DNA of 6,315 nt from Alphaproteobacteria bacterium (GCA_017450545.1 JAFSTL010000023.1:1-6315); one strand, 5' to 3'. Counted from the first letter of the stretch, positions 1 through 5,939 are shown. The notes: generated from the letters alone by a model not told the origin. Made by a program: numbers and translations.

Positions 1-209
1 CACGGGATTTGCATGGCAACATAAGGCAAATAAGCGATGGAGCCTAAAATTCCAATGACCGAGGACGTTATTCCAAAATCACTCATCAAGTTCTTAGCAA
101 CAACACTAGGTTCCACTCGAACGACATATGCGAACAAGTAAAACATCCAACACAACGCAACTGATAAAAACACCCCGCTCTTGTTGGTTTTAATCTGAGA
201 ATTATCCAT
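1..209 (-). CDS. MFS transporter, N-terminal fragment (3' end outside window)
   Basis: This is the start of a major facilitator superfamily inner-membrane transporter; 69 codons are visible and the rest lies beyond the left edge. Residues 13-31 (VFLSVALCWMFYLFAYVVR) form the first membrane helix, followed by RVEPSVVAKNLMSDFGI and a second helix at about 49-68 ending in YVAMQIP. This order, helix 1, R-V-x-P-S-V, L-M-x-x-F-G-I, helix 2, Q-I-P, is typical of MFS carriers in intracellular Gammaproteobacteria and Alphaproteobacteria, where the G-x-L-x-D-R-x-G loop motif would come next. The substrate cannot be told. The ATG at 209 was chosen because it leaves a 27-base leader after the predicted transcription start. 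An in-frame ATG at 233 would add eight residues (MSRFFKKS) but would sit almost on the transcription start. Neither has a clear Shine-Dalgarno sequence. It lies on the same strand as the terminase but has its own promoter. Confidence 0.85.
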   Translation of the reverse strand, partial: MDNSQIKTNKSGVFLSVALCWMFYLFAYVVRVEPSVVAKNLMSDFGITSSVIGILGSIAYLPYVAMQIP

Positions 210-224
210 ACTTTTTTTAAAAAA

Positions 225-240
225 TCGCGACATATCGCGA
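225..240. promoter_or_regulatory. Palindrome TCGCGA-N4-TCGCGA at the MFS transcription start, possible operator
   Basis: TCGCGA occurs twice, separated by CATA, giving a perfect dyad with 6-base arms. It lies immediately downstream of the -10 box, across the predicted transcription start. That is a classic repressor position, and two CpG-rich hexamers stand out in AT-rich surroundings. Assignment as an operator is inference; no regulator gene is in view. Confidence 0.35.
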
Positions 241-242
241 AT

Positions 243-272
243 AGTATAGCAAAACTTTGATAACATGCGCAA
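243..272 (-). promoter_or_regulatory. Sigma-70-type promoter of the MFS gene
   Basis: On the minus strand, TTGCGC (267-272) is a -35 candidate and TATACT (243-248) a -10 candidate, 18 bases apart. The bases TGC just before the -10 resemble an extended -10. Transcription would begin near 236, giving the ATG at 209 a 27-base leader. A 9-base direct repeat (GATAACATG on the plus strand, at 259-267 and 291-299) flanks the -35 box. Confidence 0.55.
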
Positions 273-310
273 GAAAAACTGCTTTGCCATGATAACATGA
301 TATATGTTCC

Positions 311-1582
311 TTATACTGTAAGAACCGACACATTATAAGTTTCCTTTTTTGTTTTTAGCTCAAGTATTGCCCAAACAAGAGCGTCGACTCTATCCGGAGA
401 TTTTTCTGTTCGGTCGTCATATGATAAATTACACATCTGCTCCTCCAATTCCAAAAACTCACGAATGTGGAACACCCGATTGTTGCTATACAATAGCGAA
501 ATAGGCTCTGCTCGCGCGATTTTTCCGCGAATAGCGCGCACCTGCTTGTATGGCGCGTACGGATCGATGGTTTTTATCATTTCGCTAACCAAATCGCCGC
601 CGTTGTTCGTTTCCGCAACTATGCAACTTGCGCCATAATCATAACAAGCTCGACATACAGTTTTCGCCCACTCCGGCGCTGTGTATCTTCCACTTAAGTC
701 ATCCAGCACGTATATCTTCTCGTCATATCCAATTCCCGCAACAATTATTCCAGTTTCATCGGAGTTTTCATCAGAAGTCACAGCAGGGTCAACACCAATC
801 ACTACTCGTTCCAGCATCTCTTTTCCGATTTTTTCATAACGTATATCCGCCTTTTTCCATACAGAATTTTCCTTTTCCGAAAGTAGCTCACCTTCAAGTT
901 CTTGACGACCAACCCAAGTGTTTCCATACATCTCTCGTATGAATTTCAAAAAAGTCGGACTTAAGTTTTTCTCATTTTGAAATGTCGTTCCTTTTGTTAA
1001 ATATGTATATTTCGATTCAACCATTTTCTTTAGGATTTTTAATGGACGTGGCGTTGTTGTGATTATACATTTCGGATCATCACCAACTCTCAATGCAAAC
1101 AAAATTTGTCGCCATGTCGCTTCTGGATAACGGTATTTTGCAAATTCATCCATCCACACCAAATCAAATTGGTATCCTCGAATTCGCTCATAATTATCTG
1201 CGCCAATCAAATATGCCCGAGCACCATTTTCCCACACAATCAAATTTCTTGAGCGATAATAAGTGAATTTCATCACATTTTCATCTTCAACCTTTTCTTC
1301 AACATTTCTAAACATTTTTTTAGCTAATGTCGTCGAAAGCAAACCAGAAACTCCTTCGACCATTACATCGCGAGCCTCCAAAATTGATTTCCCAACAATA
1401 GCAATGCTTTTGTATTTCCCACTATTAACCATTTCCATGATCGATTCTGATCCAGTTCGCGTTTTACCAAAACCGCGTCCCGCTAAAACTAGCCATAACC
1501 AGGCATCCGTATCGCTCGGAAGATGTTGCTCCGGACGGGCAATATCATGCCAATTTGGTATGTCATTGATATAAGTATTCAT
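311..1582 (-). CDS. Large terminase subunit, gene transfer agent (RcGTA g2) / Terminase_6 type
   Basis: The product is a 423-residue DNA-packaging motor: an N-terminal ATPase that pumps DNA into a capsid and a C-terminal RNase H-fold nuclease that cuts it. Walker A is AGRGFGKT (34-41), Walker B is DLVWMDE (140-146) and the coupling motif is TTTPRP (175-180). The nuclease carboxylates are D265 (VIGVDPA), E324 (VAETNNGG) and D397/D400 (SPDRVDAL). The blocks DVMVEGVSGLL, IRGYQFD, RYPEATW, GRQELEGELL and IRGKIARAEP follow the gene 2 product of the Rhodobacter capsulatus gene transfer agent, and length and domain order are normal for that group. The gene looks intact. The ATG is fixed by an excellent Shine-Dalgarno sequence. 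No small terminase, portal or capsid gene adjoins it: an MFS gene lies downstream, and a non-coding spacer and bioA upstream. This fits an orphan gene from a scattered GTA-like cluster or a decayed prophage. Confidence 0.95.
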   Translation of the reverse strand: MNTYINDIPNWHDIARPEQHLPSDTDAWLWLVLAGRGFGKTRTGSESIMEMVNSGKYKSIAIVGKSILEARDVMVEGVSGLLSTTLAKKMFRNVEEKVEDENVMKFTYYRSRNLIVWENGARAYLIGADNYERIRGYQFDLVWMDEFAKYRYPEATWRQILFALRVGDDPKCIITTTPRPLKILKKMVESKYTYLTKGTTFQNEKNLSPTFLKFIREMYGNTWVGRQELEGELLSEKENSVWKKADIRYEKIGKEMLERVVIGVDPAVTSDENSDETGIIVAGIGYDEKIYVLDDLSGRYTAPEWAKTVCRACYDYGASCIVAETNNGGDLVSEMIKTIDPYAPYKQVRAIRGKIARAEPISLLYSNNRVFHIREFLELEEQMCNLSYDDRTEKSPDRVDALVWAILELKTKKETYNVSVLTV

Positions 1583-1589
1583 ATTGATT

Positions 1590-1598
1590 CCTCCTTTT
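1590..1598 (-). promoter_or_regulatory. Strong Shine-Dalgarno sequence of the terminase gene
   Basis: The minus strand reads AAAAGGAGG, seven bases ahead of the ATG at 1582. It is the only near-consensus ribosome binding site in the window. The other genes lack a clear one, which suggests separate ancestry or a need for high translation. Confidence 0.8.
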
Positions 1599-1624
1599 GT
1601 TTAATTACCGTTGTTCTATTTGTC

Positions 1625-1653
1625 CTTATACAACGCATTCTTTATCGAAAGAA
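1625..1653 (-). promoter_or_regulatory. Candidate terminase promoter containing a palindrome
   Basis: The minus strand carries TATAAG (1625-1630), 5 of 6 bases matching a -10 box. TTCTTT (1648-1653) sits 17 bases upstream as a poor -35 box. Transcription would start near 1618 and leave a 35-base leader holding the Shine-Dalgarno sequence. The dyad TTCTTT-ATCG-AAAGAA (plus strand, 1638-1653) covers the -35 and part of the spacer, so it could bind a repressor or activator. The -35 is weak, so confidence is low. Confidence 0.3.
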
Positions 1654-1692
1654 CACACAAGTCTACAAATATTAGTTTACTTACATTAATTA

Positions 1693-1780
1693 GGGGGGGG
1701 CATACTCAAAATATACTACCATATGCCCACTATTCTTCCGCCAAGGACATTTCCTCATGCGGATACCTTCATTGTGGCAT
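1693..1780. repeat. G8 tract with competing and nested inverted repeats
   Basis: A run of eight G (1693-1700) leads into GGGCATA (1698-1704), which can pair with TATGCCC (1722-1728) across 17 bases. The same ATGCCCAC segment (1723-1730) can instead pair with GTGGCAT (1774-1780), with one C bulged. Nested inside are TCCGC/GCGGA (1737-1741 with 1759-1763) and a tetraloop hairpin AGGA-CATT-TCCT (1744-1755). The two outer pairings exclude each other. This could be a structured or attenuator-like RNA, a mobile-element end, or a MITE-like remnant; the sequence alone does not decide. Confidence 0.45.
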
Positions 1781-1952
1781 AAAATTGCCTATTAGTCTAG
1801 CAATTAGCGTTGATAGTTATAGTGTAAATTTACCTCATATTAGTTATTCAATATGTGCATTGTATTGTTTTATAGTTTATATTTTTATATCAATACCTTG
1901 CTCTCCAAGCTACACCAAAAATTACATGTTTTTGTAAACTGTGGCTTTTTAG

Positions 1953-3194
1953 TCACACGTCATGTCCCAAGTGCCCCTCCAGCAAATCATATGCCTTATG
2001 CAAATTTTGCTGAGAAATGCAATATGGAGGAATAAAATATATCGTGTTATTTAATGGACGTATTATTATGCCATTTTGTAACATAACCTTGGCTATATGT
2101 TTTGCTAATGCAACTGAAGAAAGATCGATCGCCGATATCGTCCCACATGACCTATGAGTAAGAATATCTTTGCTTGACAACTCAGCTAAACGTACTTTGT
2201 GCGTCTCTGATATTTGCTGTATATTCTGCTTTATTTCAGAACGTTGTAAAATCTTCTGCGTCGCACAAGCTGCAGCACAGGCTAGTGGATTTGCAGTATA
2301 TGAATGACCATGGATAAATGCTTTGCTCCAATCGTCTGACCAGAAAGCATTATATATATCTTCAGTCGTCACAGTTAGGGACATTGGCATAAAACCACCA
2401 GTCAACGCTTTCGATAAACACACAATATCCGGAATATTTTGCGTTTGATTCATCGCAAACATTGTTCCAGTTCTGTAAAAACCAGTCATAACTTCATCAA
2501 AAATTACGAGAATATCATAACGTCTGACCGTTTCGACAATTTTATCCAAGAATTCTGGCGAATACATTTTCATACCAGCCGCACCTTGAACTAACGGCTC
2601 AACTATGAGTGCACAAACTTTTTGATGATTTTGTTTCAAAAATTGCTGAAGTTTGTCAATCGAAGTAACTTCATCTTCAGTATTTTTAGGGAATTTTATC
2701 GAAAAAGTTTCGAAGAAAAATTTTTTAAATTTCGAATGATATTCTGAATTTACGCCAGCAGCACTCATTGCCCCTATGGTATCACCGTGATATGCTCCTT
2801 CTAAGTTGACAAAGATATCCCTACTGTTAATGCCTTTATTCAAGAAATACTGATAAGCCATCTTTAATGCAACTTCAACTGCAGTTGAACCATTGTCAGA
2901 AAAGAAAAATTTGGATAAAGATTTCGGCAAATGCTGAGACAATATATCAACCAATTCTTCAGCAGGCTCGTGAGTATATCCCGCAAAAATAACATGCTCC
3001 AAAACATGCGCTTGTTTTGCTATGGCATCTGCAATCTCCGGCTTAGAATGCCCCAGAATGTTCACCCACCAGCTGGAAATCATATCGATATAACTATTAC
3101 CAGCCTCGTCATACAAATATTCGCGATCGCCACGAACTATTTTTAAAGGCAACGGTGCAGTTTTTTCTTGCGTGAAAGGATGCCAGATTTTCAT
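1953..3194 (-). CDS. bioA: Adenosylmethionine-8-amino-7-oxononanoate aminotransferase (DAPA synthase)
   Basis: This PLP-dependent class III aminotransferase converts 7-keto-8-aminopelargonate to 7,8-diaminopelargonate, the antepenultimate step of biotin synthesis, in the cytosol. Counting from the ATG at 3194 (413 residues), the order is WHPFTQ near the N-terminus, SSWWVNILGH (about 40-49), SDNGSTAVEVALKM, YHGDTIGAMS (Y135, D138), IFDEVMTGF (Asp that holds the pyridine nitrogen), SKALTGG with the PLP lysine K262, HGHSYTANPLACAA, and IIIRPL with the substrate-binding Arg. The frame stays open upstream to a TTG at 3254 inside mutL. The ATG was preferred because many BioA proteins begin only a few residues before WHP and because it overlaps a bridging mini-frame by ATGA. 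Where E. coli BioA has WHPYT (Tyr17), this protein has WHPFT. It is co-transcribed with mutL; no other bio gene is visible. Confidence 0.93.
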   Translation of the reverse strand: MKIWHPFTQEKTAPLPLKIVRGDREYLYDEAGNSYIDMISSWWVNILGHSKPEIADAIAKQAHVLEHVIFAGYTHEPAEELVDILSQHLPKSLSKFFFSDNGSTAVEVALKMAYQYFLNKGINSRDIFVNLEGAYHGDTIGAMSAAGVNSEYHSKFKKFFFETFSIKFPKNTEDEVTSIDKLQQFLKQNHQKVCALIVEPLVQGAAGMKMYSPEFLDKIVETVRRYDILVIFDEVMTGFYRTGTMFAMNQTQNIPDIVCLSKALTGGFMPMSLTVTTEDIYNAFWSDDWSKAFIHGHSYTANPLACAAACATQKILQRSEIKQNIQQISETHKVRLAELSSKDILTHRSCGTISAIDLSSVALAKHIAKVMLQNGIIIRPLNNTIYFIPPYCISQQNLHKAYDLLEGHLGHDV

Positions 3195-3247
3195 ATAGTC
3201 ACAGCAAATAGATTTTGTGCCCCAATTGTATTGCCATGACACGTCAT
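3191..3247 (-). CDS. 18-codon bridging reading frame between mutL and bioA
   Basis: The frame begins with an ATG whose last two bases belong to the TGA of mutL (ATGA), and it ends with a TGA that overlaps the ATG of bioA (again ATGA). It would encode MTCHGNTIGAQNLFAVTI. Neither mutL's stop nor bioA's ATG has a Shine-Dalgarno sequence, so a ribosome finishing mutL could restart here and be delivered onto bioA. The peptide itself resembles nothing I know. It may be a translational-coupling leader or pure chance, if bioA really starts at the in-frame TTG (3254) or GTG (3242). Confidence 0.3.
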   Translation of the reverse strand: MTCHGNTIGAQNLFAVTI

Positions 3248-5025
3248 CGGTCAAACATTTTCTCCAATTGTTCCTTCGTTATAGTAATGAAACTGGTTCG
3301 ATGATGATTACATTGGTGAATTGTCGGAGTTTCTGACATTTGGTGAAGTATTTCTCGCATCTCGTCTTGCGATAACTTGCGCCCAAATCTAATACTGTTA
3401 TGGCAGGCTTTATCGGCAATCTTTTTGCGTATAAGGTCTAAAACCTCAAGTTCTTCAACAATCTTTTCGTCAACAACAATATCTTTTATGAATTGCTTCG
3501 CCTCACCCGTCGTAATTATGGAGGGTATTGCAGAAATCATAAGTGCTTTTTGGATAACCTCAATAACAAAACCACATTCTGTCAATTTGTCTAAAATTGA
3601 CTTTGCAACTTCACATTCGGAATCGCTTAATTCAATGAGCTCTGGTTTGATGAGATATTGCTTATTGTTTTGTGTGAGATTTTTTATGATTTTATGTTGC
3701 GTTATTTTTTCGTGCACTGCATGTTGATCAATTATCATTATTCCGTTTTCAGTTTCTGTTATAATATACGCATTGAAAACTTGAGCAATCGGTTCACCAT
3801 ATATCATTTTCTCCGTTGGCGATAATACTTCAATTCTGTTTTGCACAACATCTTCCTGTTGCTCTTTTTCTTGCGAATAATCCGAAAAAGTATCGAGAGC
3901 CAATGAACCTTCAATCATGGGCATAGCGGGAATTTGAGGGCTTGGTTTAGGTGACTGAAAAAATTTGTGTATATTCGGTTTCACAACAGGAGTATGAACA
4001 ACGTTTGATGCTAAACTCTGTTCGGCAAGATTTATTAACTCAAATTCATTCGATACCCTGTCAAAATGCTTTAAGTGTTTTCTAAATGAATTTACCAAAA
4101 ATTTCTGTACGGATACCGTATCTCGAAACCTCACTTCAGACTTTGTCGGAGAAATATTCGCATCAAGATAAAAGGGATCAATGTCTATAAAAATAACCGC
4201 AATTGCAAATCTACCAGCAGGAATAAGGTCTTTATAAGCATTTCTAATTGCCAAGGAAACAGTTTTGTCTTTAACTACACGTTTGTTAATGAATACTTTC
4301 TGAAATGCTTGGGAATATCGGTTGTCTAAAGGATGAAAAAGCCAACCTTCAACAGCAATATGTTCCTCTTTTTCTGCAAATTTTATGGCTTTTTTAAAAA
4401 CATTTGTTCCTAAAATCTTCGATATTCGTGCTTCAATAGTGTCGTTTATAAATGATAAAATTTGCTTTTCATCAGTGTTAATAGAGAAATTTACTTTAGG
4501 ACAAATAAGTGAAATATTCTCAATAACATTTAAACAAGCTGTTAATTCAACTGAATCTGATTTTAAAAATTTTAATCGAGCAGGTATTTTTTCAAACAAA
4601 TTTTGGACAGTAACACGAGCTCCTTTGCTTATAGTTGATGGAAAAATGTCCGACATTTTTGAAAAATCAACATTTATCCCAGCTCCTCGAGATTCCAGTG
4701 TGAAGGAACTTACCGAAGCTATGGAAGGCAGTGCTTCGCCACGAAAGCCATAACTCCTGATGTCAAATAAATTATCCCCAGTCAATTTTGAGGTCGCATG
4801 CCGCATAATAGCCATAGAAAGATCGTCTTTGTCGAGCCCCTCCCCATCATCCTGCACTACGATTTTCGACTTGCCACCATTTTGTAAAAAAATCTTAATA
4901 TTTTGAGCTTTCGCATCAAGTGCATTTTCTACTAATTCTTTTAAAGCAGATGCTGGTTTTTCAACAACTTCTCCAGCCGCAATCTGATTTATTAAATCAT
5001 CACTAAGCAATTTTATTTTTGCCAT
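3244..5025 (-). CDS. mutL: DNA mismatch repair protein MutL
   Basis: This 593-residue matchmaker of methyl-independent mismatch repair has normal length. The GHKL ATPase occupies about 1-320: ELVENALDA with the catalytic Glu E33, DDGEG (59-63), HATSK (76-80), YGFRGEALPSIASVS (92-106) and ISPTKSEVRF (291-300, usually VHPxKxEVRF). A proline-rich linker (about 340-405) precedes the dimerisation/endonuclease domain. That domain has DQHAVHE (433-439), a likely sliding-clamp motif QYLIKP (456-461), ACH (540-542) and CNHHRTS (572-578). Probable metal ligands H435, E439, C541, C572 and H574 remain. The last Glu of DQHA-x2-E-x4-E is His444, and the usual CNHGRP reads CNHHRT. The ATG at 5025 begins exactly at the family's MAKIKxL start. 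It is the first gene of the operon with bioA; mutS is not in view. Confidence 0.97.
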   Translation of the reverse strand: MAKIKLLSDDLINQIAAGEVVEKPASALKELVENALDAKAQNIKIFLQNGGKSKIVVQDDGEGLDKDDLSMAIMRHATSKLTGDNLFDIRSYGFRGEALPSIASVSSFTLESRGAGINVDFSKMSDIFPSTISKGARVTVQNLFEKIPARLKFLKSDSVELTACLNVIENISLICPKVNFSINTDEKQILSFINDTIEARISKILGTNVFKKAIKFAEKEEHIAVEGWLFHPLDNRYSQAFQKVFINKRVVKDKTVSLAIRNAYKDLIPAGRFAIAVIFIDIDPFYLDANISPTKSEVRFRDTVSVQKFLVNSFRKHLKHFDRVSNEFELINLAEQSLASNVVHTPVVKPNIHKFFQSPKPSPQIPAMPMIEGSLALDTFSDYSQEKEQQEDVVQNRIEVLSPTEKMIYGEPIAQVFNAYIITETENGIMIIDQHAVHEKITQHKIIKNLTQNNKQYLIKPELIELSDSECEVAKSILDKLTECGFVIEVIQKALMISAIPSIITTGEAKQFIKDIVVDEKIVEELEVLDLIRKKIADKACHNSIRFGRKLSQDEMREILHQMSETPTIHQCNHHRTSFITITKEQLEKMFDR

Positions 5026-5059
5026 AGCGTTAACATTAAAATACTCTAACAGACGTAAA

Positions 5060-5088
5060 ATAGTAAAACTTTATACGCGCAAAGTCAA
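5060..5088 (-). promoter_or_regulatory. Promoter of the mutL-bioA operon
   Basis: On the minus strand TTGACT (5083-5088, 5 of 6 bases of the -35 consensus) is 17 bases from TACTAT (5060-5065, 4 of 6). The predicted start near 5053 leaves a leader of about 27 bases to the ATG at 5025, with no clear Shine-Dalgarno sequence. It is back to back with the promoter of the plus-strand gene, about 24 bases away. Confidence 0.6.
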
Positions 5089-5111
5089 GCGAAACGAGAA
5101 AAACAATGATT

Positions 5112-5145
5112 TTGCTTCACTGCTTATTTAGTTTTATGCTAAAAT
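5112..5145 (+). promoter_or_regulatory. Promoter region of the secreted repeat-protein gene
   Basis: Two overlapping sigma-70-like options exist. One is TTGCTT (5112-5117) with TATGCT (5135-5140) at 17-base spacing. The other is TTCACT (5116-5121) with TAAAAT (5140-5145) at 18-base spacing. Either gives a leader of roughly 40-50 bases before the ATG at 5194. A weak purine-rich ribosome binding site (AAAGAAAG, 5178-5185) precedes that ATG. Confidence 0.45.
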
Positions 5146-5193
5146 CTAAAGCTGGTTAGATTAAGAATCTTATCTTTAAAGAAAGTTAACGAA

Positions 5194-5409
5194 ATGAATA
5201 GAAAATTGCTAGTAGCATCACTGGCGTCAGTAGTGTTGTTTCAGCAAGAGAGCTGTGCAGCAATCTCTGTAGAAGGAATGCAATATATCCCTTATATTTC
5301 TAATAAAGATGGTGTAGCAGATATACCAGGCGCAGTATTGGAACGTCAAACAGTAATTGATGTGTCTAAACCTTGGTGTTTATATGGTGTGCTGGAGACG
5401 AAAGTATAG
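5194..5409 (+). CDS. N-terminal half: signal peptide and lead-in of the DUF285 protein
   Basis: Translation from the ATG at 5194 gives 71 residues. Residues 1-23 form a Sec signal peptide: a short basic start (MNRK), a hydrophobic core LLVASLASVVLF, and a cleavage site after CAA, before ISVEGMQY. There is no proper lipobox although a Cys lies at position 21. The rest (IPYISNKDGVADIPGAVL and on to CLYGVLETK) is a compact lead-in to the repeats that I do not recognise as a separate domain. If the TAG is a true stop, this stub would be secreted without any repeat. Confidence 0.55.
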   Translation: MNRKLLVASLASVVLFQQESCAAISVEGMQYIPYISNKDGVADIPGAVLERQTVIDVSKPWCLYGVLETKV

Positions 5410-5436
5410 CATCTTCGATTTAAAGAAATAAATGGG

Positions 5437-5907
5437 GTGAAACCAAAAATTATAGGTGGCGGTTTACCAATGTTTAACCATATGCCGTCACTAATTATCT
5501 TGGATTTGAGCAACCTAGACATGCAGAATGTGACCAATATGAGCAAGATGTTTTCGGATTGCAAAAGTTTGGTAACATTGGATTTAAGCAACCTAAATAC
5601 ACAAAATGTAACAAATATGTTCTCTATGTTTAGGAATTGCTGGGATTTAAGCAAAATAGACATAGGGCATTTCGACATGACAAAAGTATATGGTATAGAA
5701 GCAATGTGTCTTGGATGCCGAAGTTTATTCGAGATAAACCTAAAAAAAGAAGCAAGACAACGTATAAACAGTAGACCAGAAATAGCAACGACACATATCT
5801 TTAAAGGCTGTCAGAGTTTAAGCTCTCTGCCGGACATTTTCTCCAAAAATAAATTTGGAAAGGCAAATGGTGATGCCGATGGTTGTATTAATACACTAAA
5901 CCAATGA
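5437..5907 (+). CDS. C-terminal half: DUF285 repeat region
   Basis: This is the part of the secreted repeat protein beyond the TAG; its first possible start is a GTG at 5437 with no good ribosome binding site. Three tandem 26-residue repeats begin at 5500, 5578 and 5656. The consensus is about LDLSNLDxQNVTNMxxMFxxCxSLxx, the BspA-like surface/secreted LRR family. The first two are close at DNA level (78-base period) and the third is diverged (IDIGHFDMTKVYGIEAMCLGC). A looser fourth unit ends in HIFKGCQSLSSL. Proteins of this family are found in host-associated bacteria and usually mediate binding; no specific partner can be given. Without the N-terminal half it would lack a signal peptide and stay in the cytosol. 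Confidence 0.6.
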   Translation: MKPKIIGGGLPMFNHMPSLIILDLSNLDMQNVTNMSKMFSDCKSLVTLDLSNLNTQNVTNMFSMFRNCWDLSKIDIGHFDMTKVYGIEAMCLGCRSLFEINLKKEARQRINSRPEIATTHIFKGCQSLSSLPDIFSKNKFGKANGDADGCINTLNQ

Positions 5908-5914
5908 AAAGATC

Positions 5915-5939
5915 GCCTACCGGCTGGAGGCTGGTAGGC
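5915..5939. terminator. Intrinsic-type terminator between converging genes
   Basis: A 10-base stem, GCCTACCGGC (5915-5924) with GCTGGTAGGC (5930-5939), has one G-T wobble and a five-base loop TGGAG. It is only seven bases after the plus-strand TGA. The plus side is followed by a broken T-rich stretch (TTCGTATCGTAATTTAATTT), and the minus side by GATCTTTTC, so it could end transcription from both converging genes. It is by far the most stable GC-rich hairpin in the window. Confidence 0.75.

Larger units (their letters stand above)
1583..1952. other. Gene-poor spacer between bioA and the terminase gene
   Basis: About 370 bases hold no convincing gene. The longest open frame is on the plus strand from a TTG at 1611 to 1937. 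It has no ribosome binding site and no recognisable domain, and it runs through the G8 tract. On the minus strand, a short frame ending in a stop just left of the G tract reads MRKCPWRKNSGHMVVYFEYA; I cannot name it, and it may be the tail of a decayed gene or mobile element. The notable structure lies in 1693-1780 (G8 run and inverted repeats). Downstream of bioA there is only an imperfect hairpin (TGTGGCT/AGTCACA around 1940-1957, partly overlapping the stop) with no T run, so no clear terminator was found. Confidence 0.6.
5194..5907 (+). pseudogene. Secreted BspA-like (DUF285) leucine-rich-repeat protein, split by one in-frame TAG
   Basis: One reading frame of 237 codons plus a terminal TGA is interrupted only at codon 72 (TAG, 5407-5409). 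Both sides are in the same frame and continue sensibly: the N-terminal piece ends CLYGVLETKV and resumes HLRFKEINGVKP. No indel is needed. The N-terminal half carries a signal peptide and the C-terminal half carries the repeats, as expected of one exported protein. The gene has its own promoter and a stem-loop after the stop, and the downstream half shows no further stops or frameshifts. So the nonsense change is recent, or is read through, or is a sequencing error. Taken literally the product is a 71-residue exported stub. Confidence 0.7.

Noticed and set aside
86..298. Minus-strand open frame of 70 codons overlapping the MFS start
   Set aside because: The overlapping frame encodes a clear MFS N-terminus with two membrane helices and a promoter; this frame has no domain and a Cys/Phe-rich composition typical of a shadow.
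628..1574. Plus-strand open frames antisense to the terminase gene (628-942 and 1263-1574)
   Set aside because: They lie wholly within a motif-verified terminase, have no ribosome binding site and no domain-like sequence.
1611..1937. Plus-strand 108-codon frame across the spacer
   Set aside because: It starts with TTG, has no ribosome binding site, passes through the G8 tract and the hairpins, and resembles no family; kept only as part of the spacer description.
1915..1957. Possible bioA terminator (TGTGGCT/AGTCACA and CAAAAA/TTTTTG hairpins)
   Set aside because: On the bioA strand the first stem has an A-C mismatch and overlaps the stop codon, and the second is AT-only; neither is convincing.
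2931..4753. Plus-strand frames antisense to bioA and mutL (2931-3146, 3377-3727, 4385-4753)
   Set aside because: They are shadows of strongly conserved proteins on the other strand.
5346..5678. Minus-strand 110-codon frame antisense to the DUF285 gene
   Set aside because: It shows repetitive sequence only because it mirrors the 78-base coding repeats; the plus-strand reading gives the DUF285 consensus.
5500..5733. Tandem 78-base repeats considered as a CRISPR-like or satellite array
   Set aside because: The period is a multiple of three, the copies diverge mainly at codon level, and they encode the known 26-residue DUF285 unit.
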